NCBI RefSeq assembly: GCF_000380335.1
Contig: NC_021149.1
Location: forward strand, 4,516,501 to 4,580,500
DNA from: Azotobacter vinelandii CA
Lineage (GTDB): Bacteria; Pseudomonadota; Gammaproteobacteria; Pseudomonadales; Pseudomonadaceae
Length of the DNA stretch: 64,000 bases
Reading direction: 5' to 3'
This document shows positions 26,877 to 36,178 of the stretch, one piece after another. Position numbers and translations under genes: made by a program. The number at the start of each line of letters is the position of its first letter. Position 1 is the first letter of the stretch. A model generated the notes under the pieces. It saw nothing but the letters and a program-made list of their open reading frames with translations. It was not told where the DNA came from and searched no databases.

Positions 26877-26895
26877 CCGGCCCCATTGGGGCCGG
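26877..26895. repeat. Perfect 19-bp palindrome between ilvE and waaF
   Basis: CCGGCCCCA and TGGGGCCGG form a 9-bp perfect stem around a single base, in the 124-bp gap between ilvE and waaF. No T-run follows on either strand, so it is not a normal intrinsic terminator. It could attenuate or separate waaF transcription from ilvE. Confidence 0.6.
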
Positions 26896-26930
26896 ATGGT
26901 GGGTCACGGCCCGCCCCACCCTGCGCCTCG

Positions 26931-27854
26931 TCACTTGACCAGGGTACGCCACTCGGGATGGGCGTCGGTCTTGCCGGTGACCAGGTCGAAGTAGGCACGC
27001 TGCAGCTTCTCGGTGACCGGGCCGCGGCGGCCGATGCCGATCTGCCGGCCGTCCACCTCGCGGATCGGGGTGACCTCGGCGGCGGTGCCGGTGAAGAAGG
27101 CCTCGTCGGCGATGTACACCTCGTCGCGGGTGATGCGCTTCTCGACGTACGGGATGCCCAGCTCGCGGGCCAGGGTCAGCACCGTGCCGCGAGTGATGCC
27201 GTTCAGGCAGGCGGTGACTTCCGGGGTGTAGATCACGCCGTCCTTGACGATGAAGACGTTCTCCCCCGAACCCTCGGCCACGTAGCCTTCCGGATCGAGC
27301 AGCAGGGCCTCGTCGGCGCCGCCGGAGATCGCCTCCTGCAGGGCCAGCATGGAGTTGACGTAGGCGCCGCTGGACTTGGCGCGGGTCATGGTGATGTTCA
27401 CATGGTGGCGGGTGAAGGAACTGGTGCGGATCTTGATGCCCTGCTCCAGCGCGTCCTCGCCCATGTAGGCGCCCCAGTGCCAAGCGGCGACGATGACGCG
27501 GACCCGCAGGCCGCTGGCGCGCAGGCCCATGCCTTCCGAGCCGTAGAAGGCCAGCGGGCGGATGTAGGCGCTGTCCAACTTGTTCTCGCGTACCGCGGCG
27601 CGGGTCGCCTCGTTGATCTCCTCCCTGGTGAAGGGGATCTTCATGCCCATGATGTGTGCCGAATCGAACAGGCGGTCGGTGTGCGCCTGCAGGCGGAAGA
27701 TCGCCGTGCCCTGCGGCGTGTTGTAGGCGCGCACGCCCTCGAACACGCCCATCCCATAGTGCAGGCTGTGGGTCAGCACATGGGTGGTCGCCTCGCGCCA
27801 CTGCACCAGCTCGCCGTCGTACCAGATCACACCATCACGGTCGGCCATCGACAT
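26931..27854 (-). CDS. ilvE: Branched-chain amino acid aminotransferase
   Basis: A 307-residue fold-type IV PLP enzyme that makes valine, leucine and isoleucine from their keto acids with glutamate. It reads YGMGVFEGVRAY, YIRPLAFYG, the PLP-Lys segment RAKSSGAYVNSM near residue 160, and EGSGENVFIVKDG and NGITRGTVLTLA. Size and sequence pattern match Pseudomonas IlvE. ATG 27854 has GAGGAG upstream. It lies between glnE and waaF as in PAO1 (PA5012-PA5014). Confidence 0.96.
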   Translation of the reverse strand: MSMADRDGVIWYDGELVQWREATTHVLTHSLHYGMGVFEGVRAYNTPQGTAIFRLQAHTDRLFDSAHIMGMKIPFTREEINEATRAAVRENKLDSAYIRPLAFYGSEGMGLRASGLRVRVIVAAWHWGAYMGEDALEQGIKIRTSSFTRHHVNITMTRAKSSGAYVNSMLALQEAISGGADEALLLDPEGYVAEGSGENVFIVKDGVIYTPEVTACLNGITRGTVLTLARELGIPYVEKRITRDEVYIADEAFFTGTAAEVTPIREVDGRQIGIGRRGPVTEKLQRAYFDLVTGKTDAHPEWRTLVK

Positions 27855-27949
27855 AATTAGCCTGCTCCTCAAGAATTCGATACCTAATACACCCAGATCG
27901 GGCGGCGCCCCGGCGCCACCCCTTCGGCAGGCCCCCGCAGGCGCCCCGC

Positions 27950-30892
27950 TCAGCTCAATCCCAGCTCCCGCCAGATTCGCATCACCGCACGACGTTCGTC
28001 CCGGAACCGATCGCCGCCCACCACGCCCGGCTGCTTCTGCAGGGCCAGGCGGTGAGCGGCTGCGCGATAGGTCTTGTAGGCCTCCTGCAGCAGGCGAACC
28101 TCGTCGCACGGCAGCAGGCCAGCCTGCGCGAGGCCGTCCAGAATCCGGATGTTGTCGGTGTAGCGCAACAGCTCGGGATGCTGGTGCGACCAGGCGAGGG
28201 CCGCATATTGCACCATAAATTCGATATCGACGATACCGCCGGCATCCTGCTTTAGGTTGAAGGAGACCGTCGCCTCGAAAGCGTTCTCCGCCGTGCCGGC
28301 GGCCGTGCTCGAGGTGCCCAGGCTGGCGCGCATCTTCGCGCGCATGTCGCCGACCTCGCGGCGCAGGACCGCCAGGTCGCGCGGCCGGCCCAGCACCTGC
28401 GCGCGCACCTCGGCGAAGGCCGCCGCCAGCCGCGGGCTGCCGACCAGCGCGCGGGCGCGCACCAGCGCCTGGTGCTCCCAGGTCCAGGCTTCGTGCTCCT
28501 GATAGCGGCGGAAGGCGCCGAGCGAACTGACCAGAAGCCCGGCGTTGCCGCTCGGGCGCAGGCGCATGTCGACCTCGTAGAGCTGCCCGGAGGGGGTCTG
28601 CGCGGTGAGCAGGTGGACGATGCGCTGCCCCAGGCGGGTGAAGAACTGCGCGCCGTCGATCGGCTTGGCGCCGTCGGTTTCGGCCTGCGGATTGCCGTCG
28701 TGGATGAACACCAGATCCAGGTCCGAACCGTGCCCCAGCTCGATGCCGCCGACCTTGCCGTAGCCGACGATGAGAAAATCCAGCTCGCAGGGGCTGCCGT
28801 CGCTGCGCCTGGGATTGCCGTGACGAACCACCATCTGCCGCCAGGCGAGCCTCAGCGCCTGGTCGAGGATCGCCTCGGCCAGCCAGGTCAGATAGTCGCT
28901 GACCTTCATCAACGGCAGGGTGCCGGCGATCTCCGAGGCGGCGACGCGCAGCCGGTGGGCCAGCTTGAAATGGCGCAACGCTTCCATCTGCTGCTCCAGA
29001 TCGTCCTCGGGAATGCGCAGCAGCAGTTCGCGCAGTTCGGCGACCAGTTCCGCCTCCTGCGGCGGACTGTACAGGCGATCCTCGTTGAGCAACTGGTCGA
29101 GCAGCAAGGGAAAGCGGGCGATCTGCTCGGCGATCCACGGACTGGCGGCACAGAGGCTGAGCAGACGCCGCAGGGCGCCGGGATTCTCCGTGAGCAGCAC
29201 CAGGTAGGCGGAACGCCGCGCCACCGCCTCGACCAGCGGCAGCACCCGCTCCAGCACCAGGTCGGGAGCGTCCTGCTCCACCACCCGGGCCAGCAGTTGC
29301 GGGATGAAGGCATCGAGGCGCTCGCGACCGAGGCGCTGCATGCCGCGCACCTGGCTGCCGCCGCGCAGTGCCGCGAGGCGCTGGCGGACCTGCTGCGGAT
29401 CGGCGAAGCCGGCCTCGACCAGTTGCCGGCAGACCGCCGCCTCGTCCCCGCCGTTCTCCCATAACGGCAGCCACTGGGCGTCGACCGGCCGCCCCTCGGA
29501 TGCCTCGTCCTCGCCGGGCACGGCGATCACCTGGCGGAAATGCGAGTCGATACGCTCGCGCCAGTGCGCCAGTCGGCCGAGAAACGCCTCCCAGCCGGCG
29601 CAGCCGAGCATGCAGGCGACCCGCGCCCGGTCGAGTTCGTTATCCGGCAGCATCTGCGTCTGACGATCGGCGATGGCCTGCAGGGCATGCTCGGTGTAGC
29701 GCAGGAATTCATAGCCCTCGCGCAGCTCGGCCACCGCCGCCGGCGGCAGGTAGCCCTGCCCCTCGAGGGTCGCCAGTACCTCGAGCAGCGACCGCCGCTG
29801 CAGGCTGCGGTCGCGGCCGCCGTGAATCAACTGGAACACCTGGGCGACGAACTCCACCTCGCGGATACCGCCGGCGCCCAGCTTGACGTTGTCCGCCATG
29901 CCCTTGCGGCGCACCTCCTGGCGGATCAGTTGCTTCATGTCGCGCAGCGCCTCGATCGCGGAGAAATCCAGGTAGCGCCGGTAGACGAACGGCCGCAGCA
30001 GCTCCAGGAGCTGGCGCCCGGCCTCGCGGTCGCCGCCGACCACCCGCGCCTTGATCATCGCGTAGCGTTCCCAGTCGCGTCCCTGGTCCTGGTAATACTG
30101 TTCCATGGCGCCGAAGCTGTGGACCAGCGGCCCGCTGGAGCCGTAGGGGCGCAGGCGCATGTCGACACGGAACGCCTGGCCGTCCACGGTGATGGCGTCC
30201 AGCGCCCCGATCAGCTTCTGCCCGAGGCGGACGAAGAACTCCTGGTTGTCCAGGCTGCGTCGCTCGCCGTCCGTCTCGCCGCCTTCGGGATAGGCGAAGA
30301 TCAGATCGATGTCCGAGGACAGGTTCAGTTCGCCGGCGCCCAGCTTGCCCATGCCGAGCACCACCAGCCGCTGCGGCCGCCCGGAGCGACGCCCGAGCGG
30401 TGTGCCGAAGCGTGCGCGCAGGCGCTCGTACAGCCAGTCGCAGGCCAGGTCGATGCAGGCGTCGGCGAGTTCGGAGAGGTCGCGGCAGGTCTCGGCCAGA
30501 TCCGCCTGGCGCATGATGTCGCGCCAGACGATGCGCACTTGCTGGCGATGGCGGAAGCGCCGCAGCCGCCGCCCCAGCTCCTCCTCCTGCGCGCAGTCGG
30601 CGAGCAGCGCGGCGAGCTGCCCGCACAACTCGTCCGGCGCCAGGGAACGCTCGAGGCTGCCGTCGCCGGCCAGTTGCAGCAGCATGGCCGGATCGCGCAG
30701 CGCCCGTTCGAGGACGAACCCGCTGTTCGCGCAGACCCGTGCGAAGGCCGCGCGCCGCGCCGGCGGCCAGTCGGCAAAGGGCGTCGCCGGACTGTCGCCG
30801 AGCGTGCCGGCGGCCTCCCCGAAGCGTTGCAGGGCCTGATTGCCCAGGGTCTCCAGCGCGGGGGGAAGGTCGATCAGCGTAGGTAGGCTCAT
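27950..30892 (-). CDS. glnE: Bifunctional glutamine synthetase adenylyltransferase/deadenylase
   Basis: The 980-residue protein has two nucleotidyltransferase domains. The N-terminal (deadenylylating) one contains LGMGKLGAGELNLSSDIDLI. The C-terminal (adenylylating) one contains VGYGKVGGIELGHGSDLDLV. Each is followed by a GlnD-type helical regulatory region. It switches glutamine synthetase activity in answer to PII and nitrogen status, which matters in a diazotroph. The ATG at 30892 is chosen by the family N-terminus (MSLPTLIDLP). It is divergent from aceE across 227 bp and 95 bp upstream of ilvE. Confidence 0.96.
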   Translation of the reverse strand: MSLPTLIDLPPALETLGNQALQRFGEAAGTLGDSPATPFADWPPARRAAFARVCANSGFVLERALRDPAMLLQLAGDGSLERSLAPDELCGQLAALLADCAQEEELGRRLRRFRHRQQVRIVWRDIMRQADLAETCRDLSELADACIDLACDWLYERLRARFGTPLGRRSGRPQRLVVLGMGKLGAGELNLSSDIDLIFAYPEGGETDGERRSLDNQEFFVRLGQKLIGALDAITVDGQAFRVDMRLRPYGSSGPLVHSFGAMEQYYQDQGRDWERYAMIKARVVGGDREAGRQLLELLRPFVYRRYLDFSAIEALRDMKQLIRQEVRRKGMADNVKLGAGGIREVEFVAQVFQLIHGGRDRSLQRRSLLEVLATLEGQGYLPPAAVAELREGYEFLRYTEHALQAIADRQTQMLPDNELDRARVACMLGCAGWEAFLGRLAHWRERIDSHFRQVIAVPGEDEASEGRPVDAQWLPLWENGGDEAAVCRQLVEAGFADPQQVRQRLAALRGGSQVRGMQRLGRERLDAFIPQLLARVVEQDAPDLVLERVLPLVEAVARRSAYLVLLTENPGALRRLLSLCAASPWIAEQIARFPLLLDQLLNEDRLYSPPQEAELVAELRELLLRIPEDDLEQQMEALRHFKLAHRLRVAASEIAGTLPLMKVSDYLTWLAEAILDQALRLAWRQMVVRHGNPRRSDGSPCELDFLIVGYGKVGGIELGHGSDLDLVFIHDGNPQAETDGAKPIDGAQFFTRLGQRIVHLLTAQTPSGQLYEVDMRLRPSGNAGLLVSSLGAFRRYQEHEAWTWEHQALVRARALVGSPRLAAAFAEVRAQVLGRPRDLAVLRREVGDMRAKMRASLGTSSTAAGTAENAFEATVSFNLKQDAGGIVDIEFMVQYAALAWSHQHPELLRYTDNIRILDGLAQAGLLPCDEVRLLQEAYKTYRAAAHRLALQKQPGVVGGDRFRDERRAVMRIWRELGLS

Positions 30893-30993
30893 GCTCGTGT
30901 CCTGATATCGGCCAGACTTTCCAAAGCGGTTGAGCCCGACCCGTGGGGTAATTTTACAAAAATCCTCGGAGGGGGGCTGAAAGCGCCATTGTT

Positions 30994-31010
30994 TTGTAGT
31001 AAAACTACAA
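30994..31010. promoter_or_regulatory. Perfect operator-like palindrome in the glnE-aceE spacer
   Basis: TTGTAGT-AAA-ACTACAA, a perfect 7-bp inverted repeat with a 3-base centre, lies 110 bp before the aceE start. It fits the general TTGT-N-ACAA shape of HexR sites in Pseudomonas carbon metabolism, and is also compatible with a GntR-type regulator such as PdhR. The AT-rich run at 30949-30963 nearby could hold promoter elements. Confidence 0.55.
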
Positions 31011-31119
31011 GACAGTCGGATCACCCGCCGACCACTAACAACAATCCCGCAGCCGCCCATAAGGCCGGCTGTGTATCCGGGCTCCCAACTCAGGGATGCC
31101 TTCCGCTATGGAGCAAGAC

Positions 31120-33777
31120 ATGCAAGACATGCAAGACCTTGACCCCATCGAGACCCAGGAGTGGCTGGACTCGCTCGAATCAGTCCTCGACCACGAAGGC
31201 GAAGAGCGCGCCCATTATCTGCTGACCCGGATGGGCGAACTGGCCACTCGCACGGGCACCCAACTGCCCTATGCGATCACCACCCCCTATCGCAACACCA
31301 TTCCGGTGACCCACGAAGCGCACATGCCCGGCGACCTGTTCATGGAACGCCGCATCCGCTCCCTGGTGCGCTGGAATGCGCTGGCCACGGTCATGCGGGC
31401 GAACAAGAAGGACCCGGACCTGGGTGGACACATCTCCACCTTCGCCTCCAGCGCCACGCTCTACGATATCGGCTTCAACTATTTCTTCCAGGCGCCCACG
31501 GCAGAACACGGCGGCGACCTGATCTACTTCCAGGGCCACGCCGCTCCCGGCGTCTACGCCCGCGCCTTCCTCGAAGGCCGCATCAGCGAAGCGCAACTGC
31601 AGCAGTTCCGGCAGGAAGTCGACGGCGACGGCCTGTCCTCCTATCCGCACCCGCACCTGATGCCGGACTTCTGGCAGTTCCCCACCGTTTCCATGGGGCT
31701 GGGCCCGATCCAGGCGATCTACCAGGCGCGCTTCATGAAGTACCTGGAGCACCGCGGCTTCATTCCCGCCGGCAAGCAGAAGGTCTGGTGCTTCATGGGC
31801 GACGGCGAATGCGACGAGCCGGAATCCCTCGGCGCCATCTCCCTGGCCGGCCGCGAGAAGCTGGACAACCTGATCTTCGTCATCAACTGCAACCTGCAGC
31901 GCCTCGACGGCCCGGTCCGCGGTAACGGCAAGATCATCCAGGAACTCGAAGGGGTGTTCCGCGGCGCCCAGTGGAACGTCAACAAGGTGGTCTGGGGCCG
32001 CTTCTGGGACCCGCTGTTCGCCAAGGACCATGCCGGCCTGCTGCAGCAGCGCATGGACGAGGTGGTCGACGGCGACTACCAGAACTACAAGGCCAAGGAC
32101 GGAGCCTTCGTACGCAAGCATTTCTTCGGCGCGCGCCCCGAGCTGCTGGAGTTGGTCAAGGACATGTCCGACGAGGACATCTGGAAGCTCAACCGTGGCG
32201 GCCACGACCCCTACAAGGTCTACGCAGCCTATCACCAGGCGGTCAACCACCAGGGCCAGCCGAGCGTGATCCTCGCCAAGACCATCAAGGGCTACGGCAC
32301 CGGCGCCGGCGAGGCGAAGAACATCGCCCACAACGTGAAGAAGGTCGATGTCGAGAGCCTCAAGCTGTTCCGCGACAAGTTCGACGTCCCGCTGAAGGAC
32401 GAGGAGCTGGAAGACCTGCCGTTCTACCGGCCGGACGAGAACAGCCCGGAGATGAAGTACCTGCGCAGCCGCCGCGAGGCCCTGGGCGGCTTCGTGCCGC
32501 AGCGCCGCAGGAAGAGCATCAGCATCCCGACCCCGCCGCTGGACAGCCTCAAGGCGATCCTCGACGGCACCGGCGACCGCGAAATCTCCACCACCATGGC
32601 CTTCGTGCGAATCCTCGCGCAACTGGTCAAGGACAAGGAGCTGGGCTCGCGCATCGTGCCGATCATCCCCGACGAGGCGCGCACCTTCGGCATGGAAGGC
32701 ATGTTCCGCCAGCTCGGCATCTACTCCTCGGTCGGCCAGCTCTACGAGCCGGTGGACAAGGACCAGGTGATGTTCTATCGCGAGGACAAGAAGGGCCAGA
32801 TCCTCGAGGAAGGCATCAACGAAGCCGGCGCCATGTCCAGTTGGATCTCCGCGGCGACCGCGTACAGCAACCACAACCAGCCGATGCTGCCGTTCTACGT
32901 GTTCTATTCGATGTTCGGCTTCCAACGCATCGGCGACCTCGCCTGGGCGGCCGGCGACAGCCAGGCGCGCGGCTTCCTGATCGGCGGTACCGCCGGCCGC
33001 ACCACGCTCAACGGCGAAGGCCTGCAGCACGAGGACGGCCACAGCCACATCCTCGCCTCGACCATCCCGAACTGTCGCACCTACGATCCGACCTATGCCT
33101 ATGAGATGGCGGTGATCATCCGCGAAGGCATCCGCCAGATGACCGAGGAGCAGCAGAACGTCTTCTACTACATCACCGCGATGAACGAGGCCTACACCCA
33201 GCCGGCCATGCCGGAAGGGGCCGAGGCAGGCATCGTCAAGGGCATGTACCTGCTCGAGGAAGACAAGCGCGACGCCGCGCACCATGTCCAGTTGCTCGGC
33301 AGCGGCACCATCCTGCGCGAAGTGCGCGAAGCGGCGAAGATCCTCCGCGAGGACTACAACGTCGCCGCCGACGTGTGGAGCGTGACCAGCTTCAACGAAC
33401 TGCGCCGCAACGGCCTGGCCGTGGAACGCCGCAACCGCCTGCACCCGGAACAGAAGCCGGAGCAGAGCTACGTCGAGCAGTGCCTGAACGGCCGCAAGGG
33501 CCCGGTGGTGGCCTCCACAGACTACATGAAGCTGTTCGCCGACCAGATCCGCCAGTGGGTCCCGAGCCGCGAGTACAAGGTGCTCGGCACCGATGGCTTC
33601 GGCCGCAGCGATACCCGCAAGAAGCTGCGTCATTTCTTCGAAGTGGACCGCTACTGGGTTGTGCTGGCCGCGCTGGAAGCGCTGGCCGATCGTGGCGACA
33701 TCGAAGCCAAGGTGGTGGCCGAAGCCATCGCCAAGTTCGGCATCGATCCCGACAAGCGCAACCCCCTGGACTGCTGA
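31120..33777 (+). CDS. aceE: Pyruvate dehydrogenase E1 component (homodimeric type)
   Basis: About 885 residues, the homodimeric E1p of gammaproteobacteria. The thiamine diphosphate motif reads GDGECDEPESLGAISLAG with the closing N in FVINCN (around residues 225-260). The start region DPIETQEWLDSLESVL and the active-site HHLNxx-type loop TIPVTHEAHMPGD are typical. It decarboxylates pyruvate and acetylates the lipoyl domains of AceF. ATG 31120 is chosen because GGAG lies 6 bases upstream; in-frame ATGs at 31096, 31108 and 31129 remain possible. The stop overlaps the ribosome site of aceF (11 bp apart). Confidence 0.96.
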   Translation: MQDMQDLDPIETQEWLDSLESVLDHEGEERAHYLLTRMGELATRTGTQLPYAITTPYRNTIPVTHEAHMPGDLFMERRIRSLVRWNALATVMRANKKDPDLGGHISTFASSATLYDIGFNYFFQAPTAEHGGDLIYFQGHAAPGVYARAFLEGRISEAQLQQFRQEVDGDGLSSYPHPHLMPDFWQFPTVSMGLGPIQAIYQARFMKYLEHRGFIPAGKQKVWCFMGDGECDEPESLGAISLAGREKLDNLIFVINCNLQRLDGPVRGNGKIIQELEGVFRGAQWNVNKVVWGRFWDPLFAKDHAGLLQQRMDEVVDGDYQNYKAKDGAFVRKHFFGARPELLELVKDMSDEDIWKLNRGGHDPYKVYAAYHQAVNHQGQPSVILAKTIKGYGTGAGEAKNIAHNVKKVDVESLKLFRDKFDVPLKDEELEDLPFYRPDENSPEMKYLRSRREALGGFVPQRRRKSISIPTPPLDSLKAILDGTGDREISTTMAFVRILAQLVKDKELGSRIVPIIPDEARTFGMEGMFRQLGIYSSVGQLYEPVDKDQVMFYREDKKGQILEEGINEAGAMSSWISAATAYSNHNQPMLPFYVFYSMFGFQRIGDLAWAAGDSQARGFLIGGTAGRTTLNGEGLQHEDGHSHILASTIPNCRTYDPTYAYEMAVIIREGIRQMTEEQQNVFYYITAMNEAYTQPAMPEGAEAGIVKGMYLLEEDKRDAAHHVQLLGSGTILREVREAAKILREDYNVAADVWSVTSFNELRRNGLAVERRNRLHPEQKPEQSYVEQCLNGRKGPVVASTDYMKLFADQIRQWVPSREYKVLGTDGFGRSDTRKKLRHFFEVDRYWVVLAALEALADRGDIEAKVVAEAIAKFGIDPDKRNPLDC

Positions 33778-33788
33778 GGAGAGCCATC

Positions 33789-35711
33789 GTGAGCGAAATC
33801 ATCCGCGTACCCGATATCGGCGGCGATGGGGAAGTCATCGAATTGCTGGTCAAGACCGGCGACCTCATCGAGGTCGAGCAGGGGCTGGTGGTGCTGGAGT
33901 CCGCCAAGGCGAGCATGGAAGTTCCCAGTCCCAAGGCCGGAGTGGTCAAGAGCGTGAGCGTCAAGCTGGGCGACAAGCTCAAGGAAGGCGACGCGATCAT
34001 CGAGCTGGAACCTGCCGCCGGTGCCGCGGCGGCACCTGCCGAAGCGGCGGCCGTGCCCGCCGCGCCGACCCAGGCCGTCGACGAGGCCGAGGCGCCCTCT
34101 CCCGGCGCCTCCGCCACGCCCGCGCCGGCCGCCGCCAGCCAGGAGGTCCGGGTTCCCGACATCGGCTCGGCCGGCAAGGCACGGGTCATCGAGGTGCTGG
34201 TCAAGGCCGGCGACCAGGTCCAGGCCGAGCAGTCGCTGATCGTGCTGGAGTCCGACAAGGCCAGCATGGAGATCCCCTCCCCGGCTTCCGGAGTGGTGGA
34301 AAGCGTCGCCATCCAGTTGAACGCCGAGGTCGGCACCGGCGACCTGATCCTCACCCTGCGCACCACCGGCGCCCAGGCCCAGCCTACGGCGCCCGCCGCG
34401 GCCGCGGCCGCGAGCCCGGCACCCGCTCCGCTGGCTCCGGCCGCCGCCGGTCCCCAGGAAGTCAAGGTCCCGGACATCGGCTCGGCCGGCAAGGCACGGG
34501 TCATCGAGGTGCTGGTCAAGGCCGGCGACCAGGTCCAGGCCGAACAGTCGCTGATCGTGCTGGAATCCGACAAGGCCAGCATGGAGATCCCCTCCCCGGC
34601 CGCCGGGGTGGTGGAAAGCGTCGCCGTCCAGTTGAACGCCGAGGTCGGCACCGGCGATCAGATCCTCACCCTGCGCGTCGCCGGCGCCGCGCCGGCAGCG
34701 GCCCCCGCGCCCGCGGCAGCCCCGGCCAAGCCGGCCGCCGCTCCGGCGGCCGCTGCCCCGGCTCCGGCCCCGGTCGGCGCACCGAGCCGCAACGGCGCCA
34801 AGGTGCATGCCGGCCCCGCCGTGCGCCAACTGGCCCGCGAGTTCGGCGTCGAACTGGCGGCGATCAACAGCACCGGTCCGCGCGGGCGCATCCTCAAGGA
34901 GGACGTGCAGGCCTACGTCAAGGCGATGATGCAGAAGGCCAAGGAGGCGCCGGCCGCCGGCGCGGCCAGCGGCGCCGGCATCCCGCCGATTCCGCCGGTC
35001 GACTTCGCCAAGTACGGCGAAATCGAAGAAGTGCCGATGACTCGCCTGATGCAGATCGGCGCGACCAACCTGCACCGCAGTTGGCTGAACGTGCCGCACG
35101 TGACCCAGTTCGAGTCGGCCGATATCACCGAGCTGGAAGCCTTCCGCGTCGCGCAGAAGGCCGTCGCCGAGAAGGCCGGGGTCAAGCTGACCGTGCTGCC
35201 GCTGCTGCTCAAGGCCTGCGCCTACCTGCTCAAGGAGCTGCCGGACTTCAACAGCTCCCTGGCACCCAGCGGCCAGGCGCTGATCCGCAAGAAGTACGTG
35301 CACATCGGCTTCGCCGTGGACACCCCGGACGGCCTGCTGGTGCCGGTAATCCGCAACGTCGACCAGAAGAGCCTGCTGCAACTGGCCGCCGAGGCCGCCG
35401 AACTGGCGGAGAAGGCGCGCAGCAAGAAGCTCGGCGCCGACGCCATGCAGGGTGCCTGCTTCACCATCTCCAGCCTCGGCCACATCGGCGGCACGGCCTT
35501 CACGCCGATCGTCAACGCCCCGGAAGTGGCGATCCTCGGCGTGTCCAAGGCCAGCATGCAGCCGGTATGGGACGGCAAGGCCTTCCAGCCGCGCCTGATG
35601 CTGCCGCTGTCGCTGTCCTACGATCACCGGGTGATCAACGGCGCCGCCGCGGCGCGCTTCACCAAGCGTCTCGGCGACCTGCTGGCGGATATCCGCGCCA
35701 TCCTGCTGTGA
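33789..35711 (+). CDS. aceF: Pyruvate dehydrogenase E2, dihydrolipoamide acetyltransferase with three lipoyl domains
   Basis: A 640-residue protein with a GTG start and GAGGAGAG overlapping the aceE stop. Three lipoyl domains (about residues 2-75, 118-195 and 223-300) each carry the lipoyl-Lys, in ESAKASM for the first and ESDKASM for the others. Ala/Pro-rich linkers join them. The E3/E1-binding domain follows near 337-375 (HAGPAVRQLAREFG, GPRGRILKEDV). The catalytic domain ends with SYDHRVINGAAAARF: His is catalytic and Asn stands where most E2 enzymes have Asp, as in A. vinelandii E2. The first lipoyl domain reads, as far as I remember, like the A. vinelandii domain studied structurally. 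Domains 2 and 3 are nearly identical in DNA. Confidence 0.97.
   Translation: MSEIIRVPDIGGDGEVIELLVKTGDLIEVEQGLVVLESAKASMEVPSPKAGVVKSVSVKLGDKLKEGDAIIELEPAAGAAAAPAEAAAVPAAPTQAVDEAEAPSPGASATPAPAAASQEVRVPDIGSAGKARVIEVLVKAGDQVQAEQSLIVLESDKASMEIPSPASGVVESVAIQLNAEVGTGDLILTLRTTGAQAQPTAPAAAAAASPAPAPLAPAAAGPQEVKVPDIGSAGKARVIEVLVKAGDQVQAEQSLIVLESDKASMEIPSPAAGVVESVAVQLNAEVGTGDQILTLRVAGAAPAAAPAPAAAPAKPAAAPAAAAPAPAPVGAPSRNGAKVHAGPAVRQLAREFGVELAAINSTGPRGRILKEDVQAYVKAMMQKAKEAPAAGAASGAGIPPIPPVDFAKYGEIEEVPMTRLMQIGATNLHRSWLNVPHVTQFESADITELEAFRVAQKAVAEKAGVKLTVLPLLLKACAYLLKELPDFNSSLAPSGQALIRKKYVHIGFAVDTPDGLLVPVIRNVDQKSLLQLAAEAAELAEKARSKKLGADAMQGACFTISSLGHIGGTAFTPIVNAPEVAILGVSKASMQPVWDGKAFQPRLMLPLSLSYDHRVINGAAAARFTKRLGDLLADIRAILL
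34140..34685 (+). repeat. Direct repeat of lipoyl domains 2 and 3 (315-bp period)
   Basis: The copy starting at 34140 recurs from 34455. By eye only about 15-20 of roughly 230 bases differ, and one stretch of more than 70 bases (from GACATCGGC to GCCGA) is identical. The first lipoyl domain is far more diverged. This points to recent duplication or gene conversion between domains 2 and 3. Confidence 0.9.
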
Positions 35712-35718
35712 GCTTCCC

Positions 35719-35747
35719 TTAAAGAGCGAGCCCGCCACGCTCTTTAA
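35719..35747. terminator. First hairpin after aceF
   Basis: TTAAAGAGCG pairs perfectly with CGCTCTTTAA across 9 bases, starting 8 bases after the aceF stop. There is no long T-run, so it probably acts as an RNA-stabilising or bidirectional element together with the hairpin that follows. Confidence 0.6.
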
Positions 35748-35753
35748 TCTTCG

Positions 35754-35781
35754 GCCCCGCCCTTCGTGGCGGGGCTTTTTT
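35754..35781 (+). terminator. Intrinsic terminator of the aceEF operon
   Basis: GCCCCGCC pairs with GGCGGGGC across a 6-base loop and is followed by six T residues. It is a strong rho-independent terminator 42 bp after aceF. Confidence 0.92.
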
Positions 35782-36178
35782 ATGCCCGTCCGCGCCAGCG
35801 GCCGGCTGGGACCGAACGCCGCACACCTCGCCTGGAACTCGTGTCCCGGCGCCGTCCTCGCCAGGCTGTCGCGGGCCCGCCGGATGGGCGTTTCGCGGAG
35901 CATTCGCGGCAGCCCCTCGCCAGGAAACCGCGACTCGGGCCTGCGCACGCCCACCCTCCTTACACAATTTGTTAACCACCGGCCATTGCAATCGCCCGCG
36001 CCACCGCCGCACGCTGGAGGACATATGGGCCCGCACCGACAAGCGCCCACCCCGGAAGTTCCGATGGCCCGGACGCTCTGCCCATGACCGGCCGGAGTCC
36101 CTGGCATTCTTCTTCTAGACTCCGCAATCCGACACCTTGCAACCATCACTCCACCAAGACCACGGACAGGCCGTATCG
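35782..36178. other. Spacer between the aceEF terminator and the P-type ATPase
   Basis: No supported gene is seen in these 397 bp; open frames on the minus strand here are antisense artefacts of high GC. A small dyad ACAA-T-TTGT lies at 35964-35972 in the only AT-rich patch, which could belong to the ATPase promoter. Confidence 0.5.

Noticed and set aside
26877-26895. Terminator between ilvE and waaF
   Set aside because: The stem is perfect but no T-run follows on either strand; kept only as a palindrome.
31180-33633. 817-codon open frame on the minus strand opposite aceE
   Set aside because: It is exactly antisense to a well-supported gene, has low-complexity composition (V, H, D, L rich) and no family motif; long antisense frames are expected at this GC content.
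35719-36042. 107-codon minus-strand frame after aceF
   Set aside because: It runs through both terminator hairpins, lacks homology, and its composition is that of non-coding GC-rich DNA.
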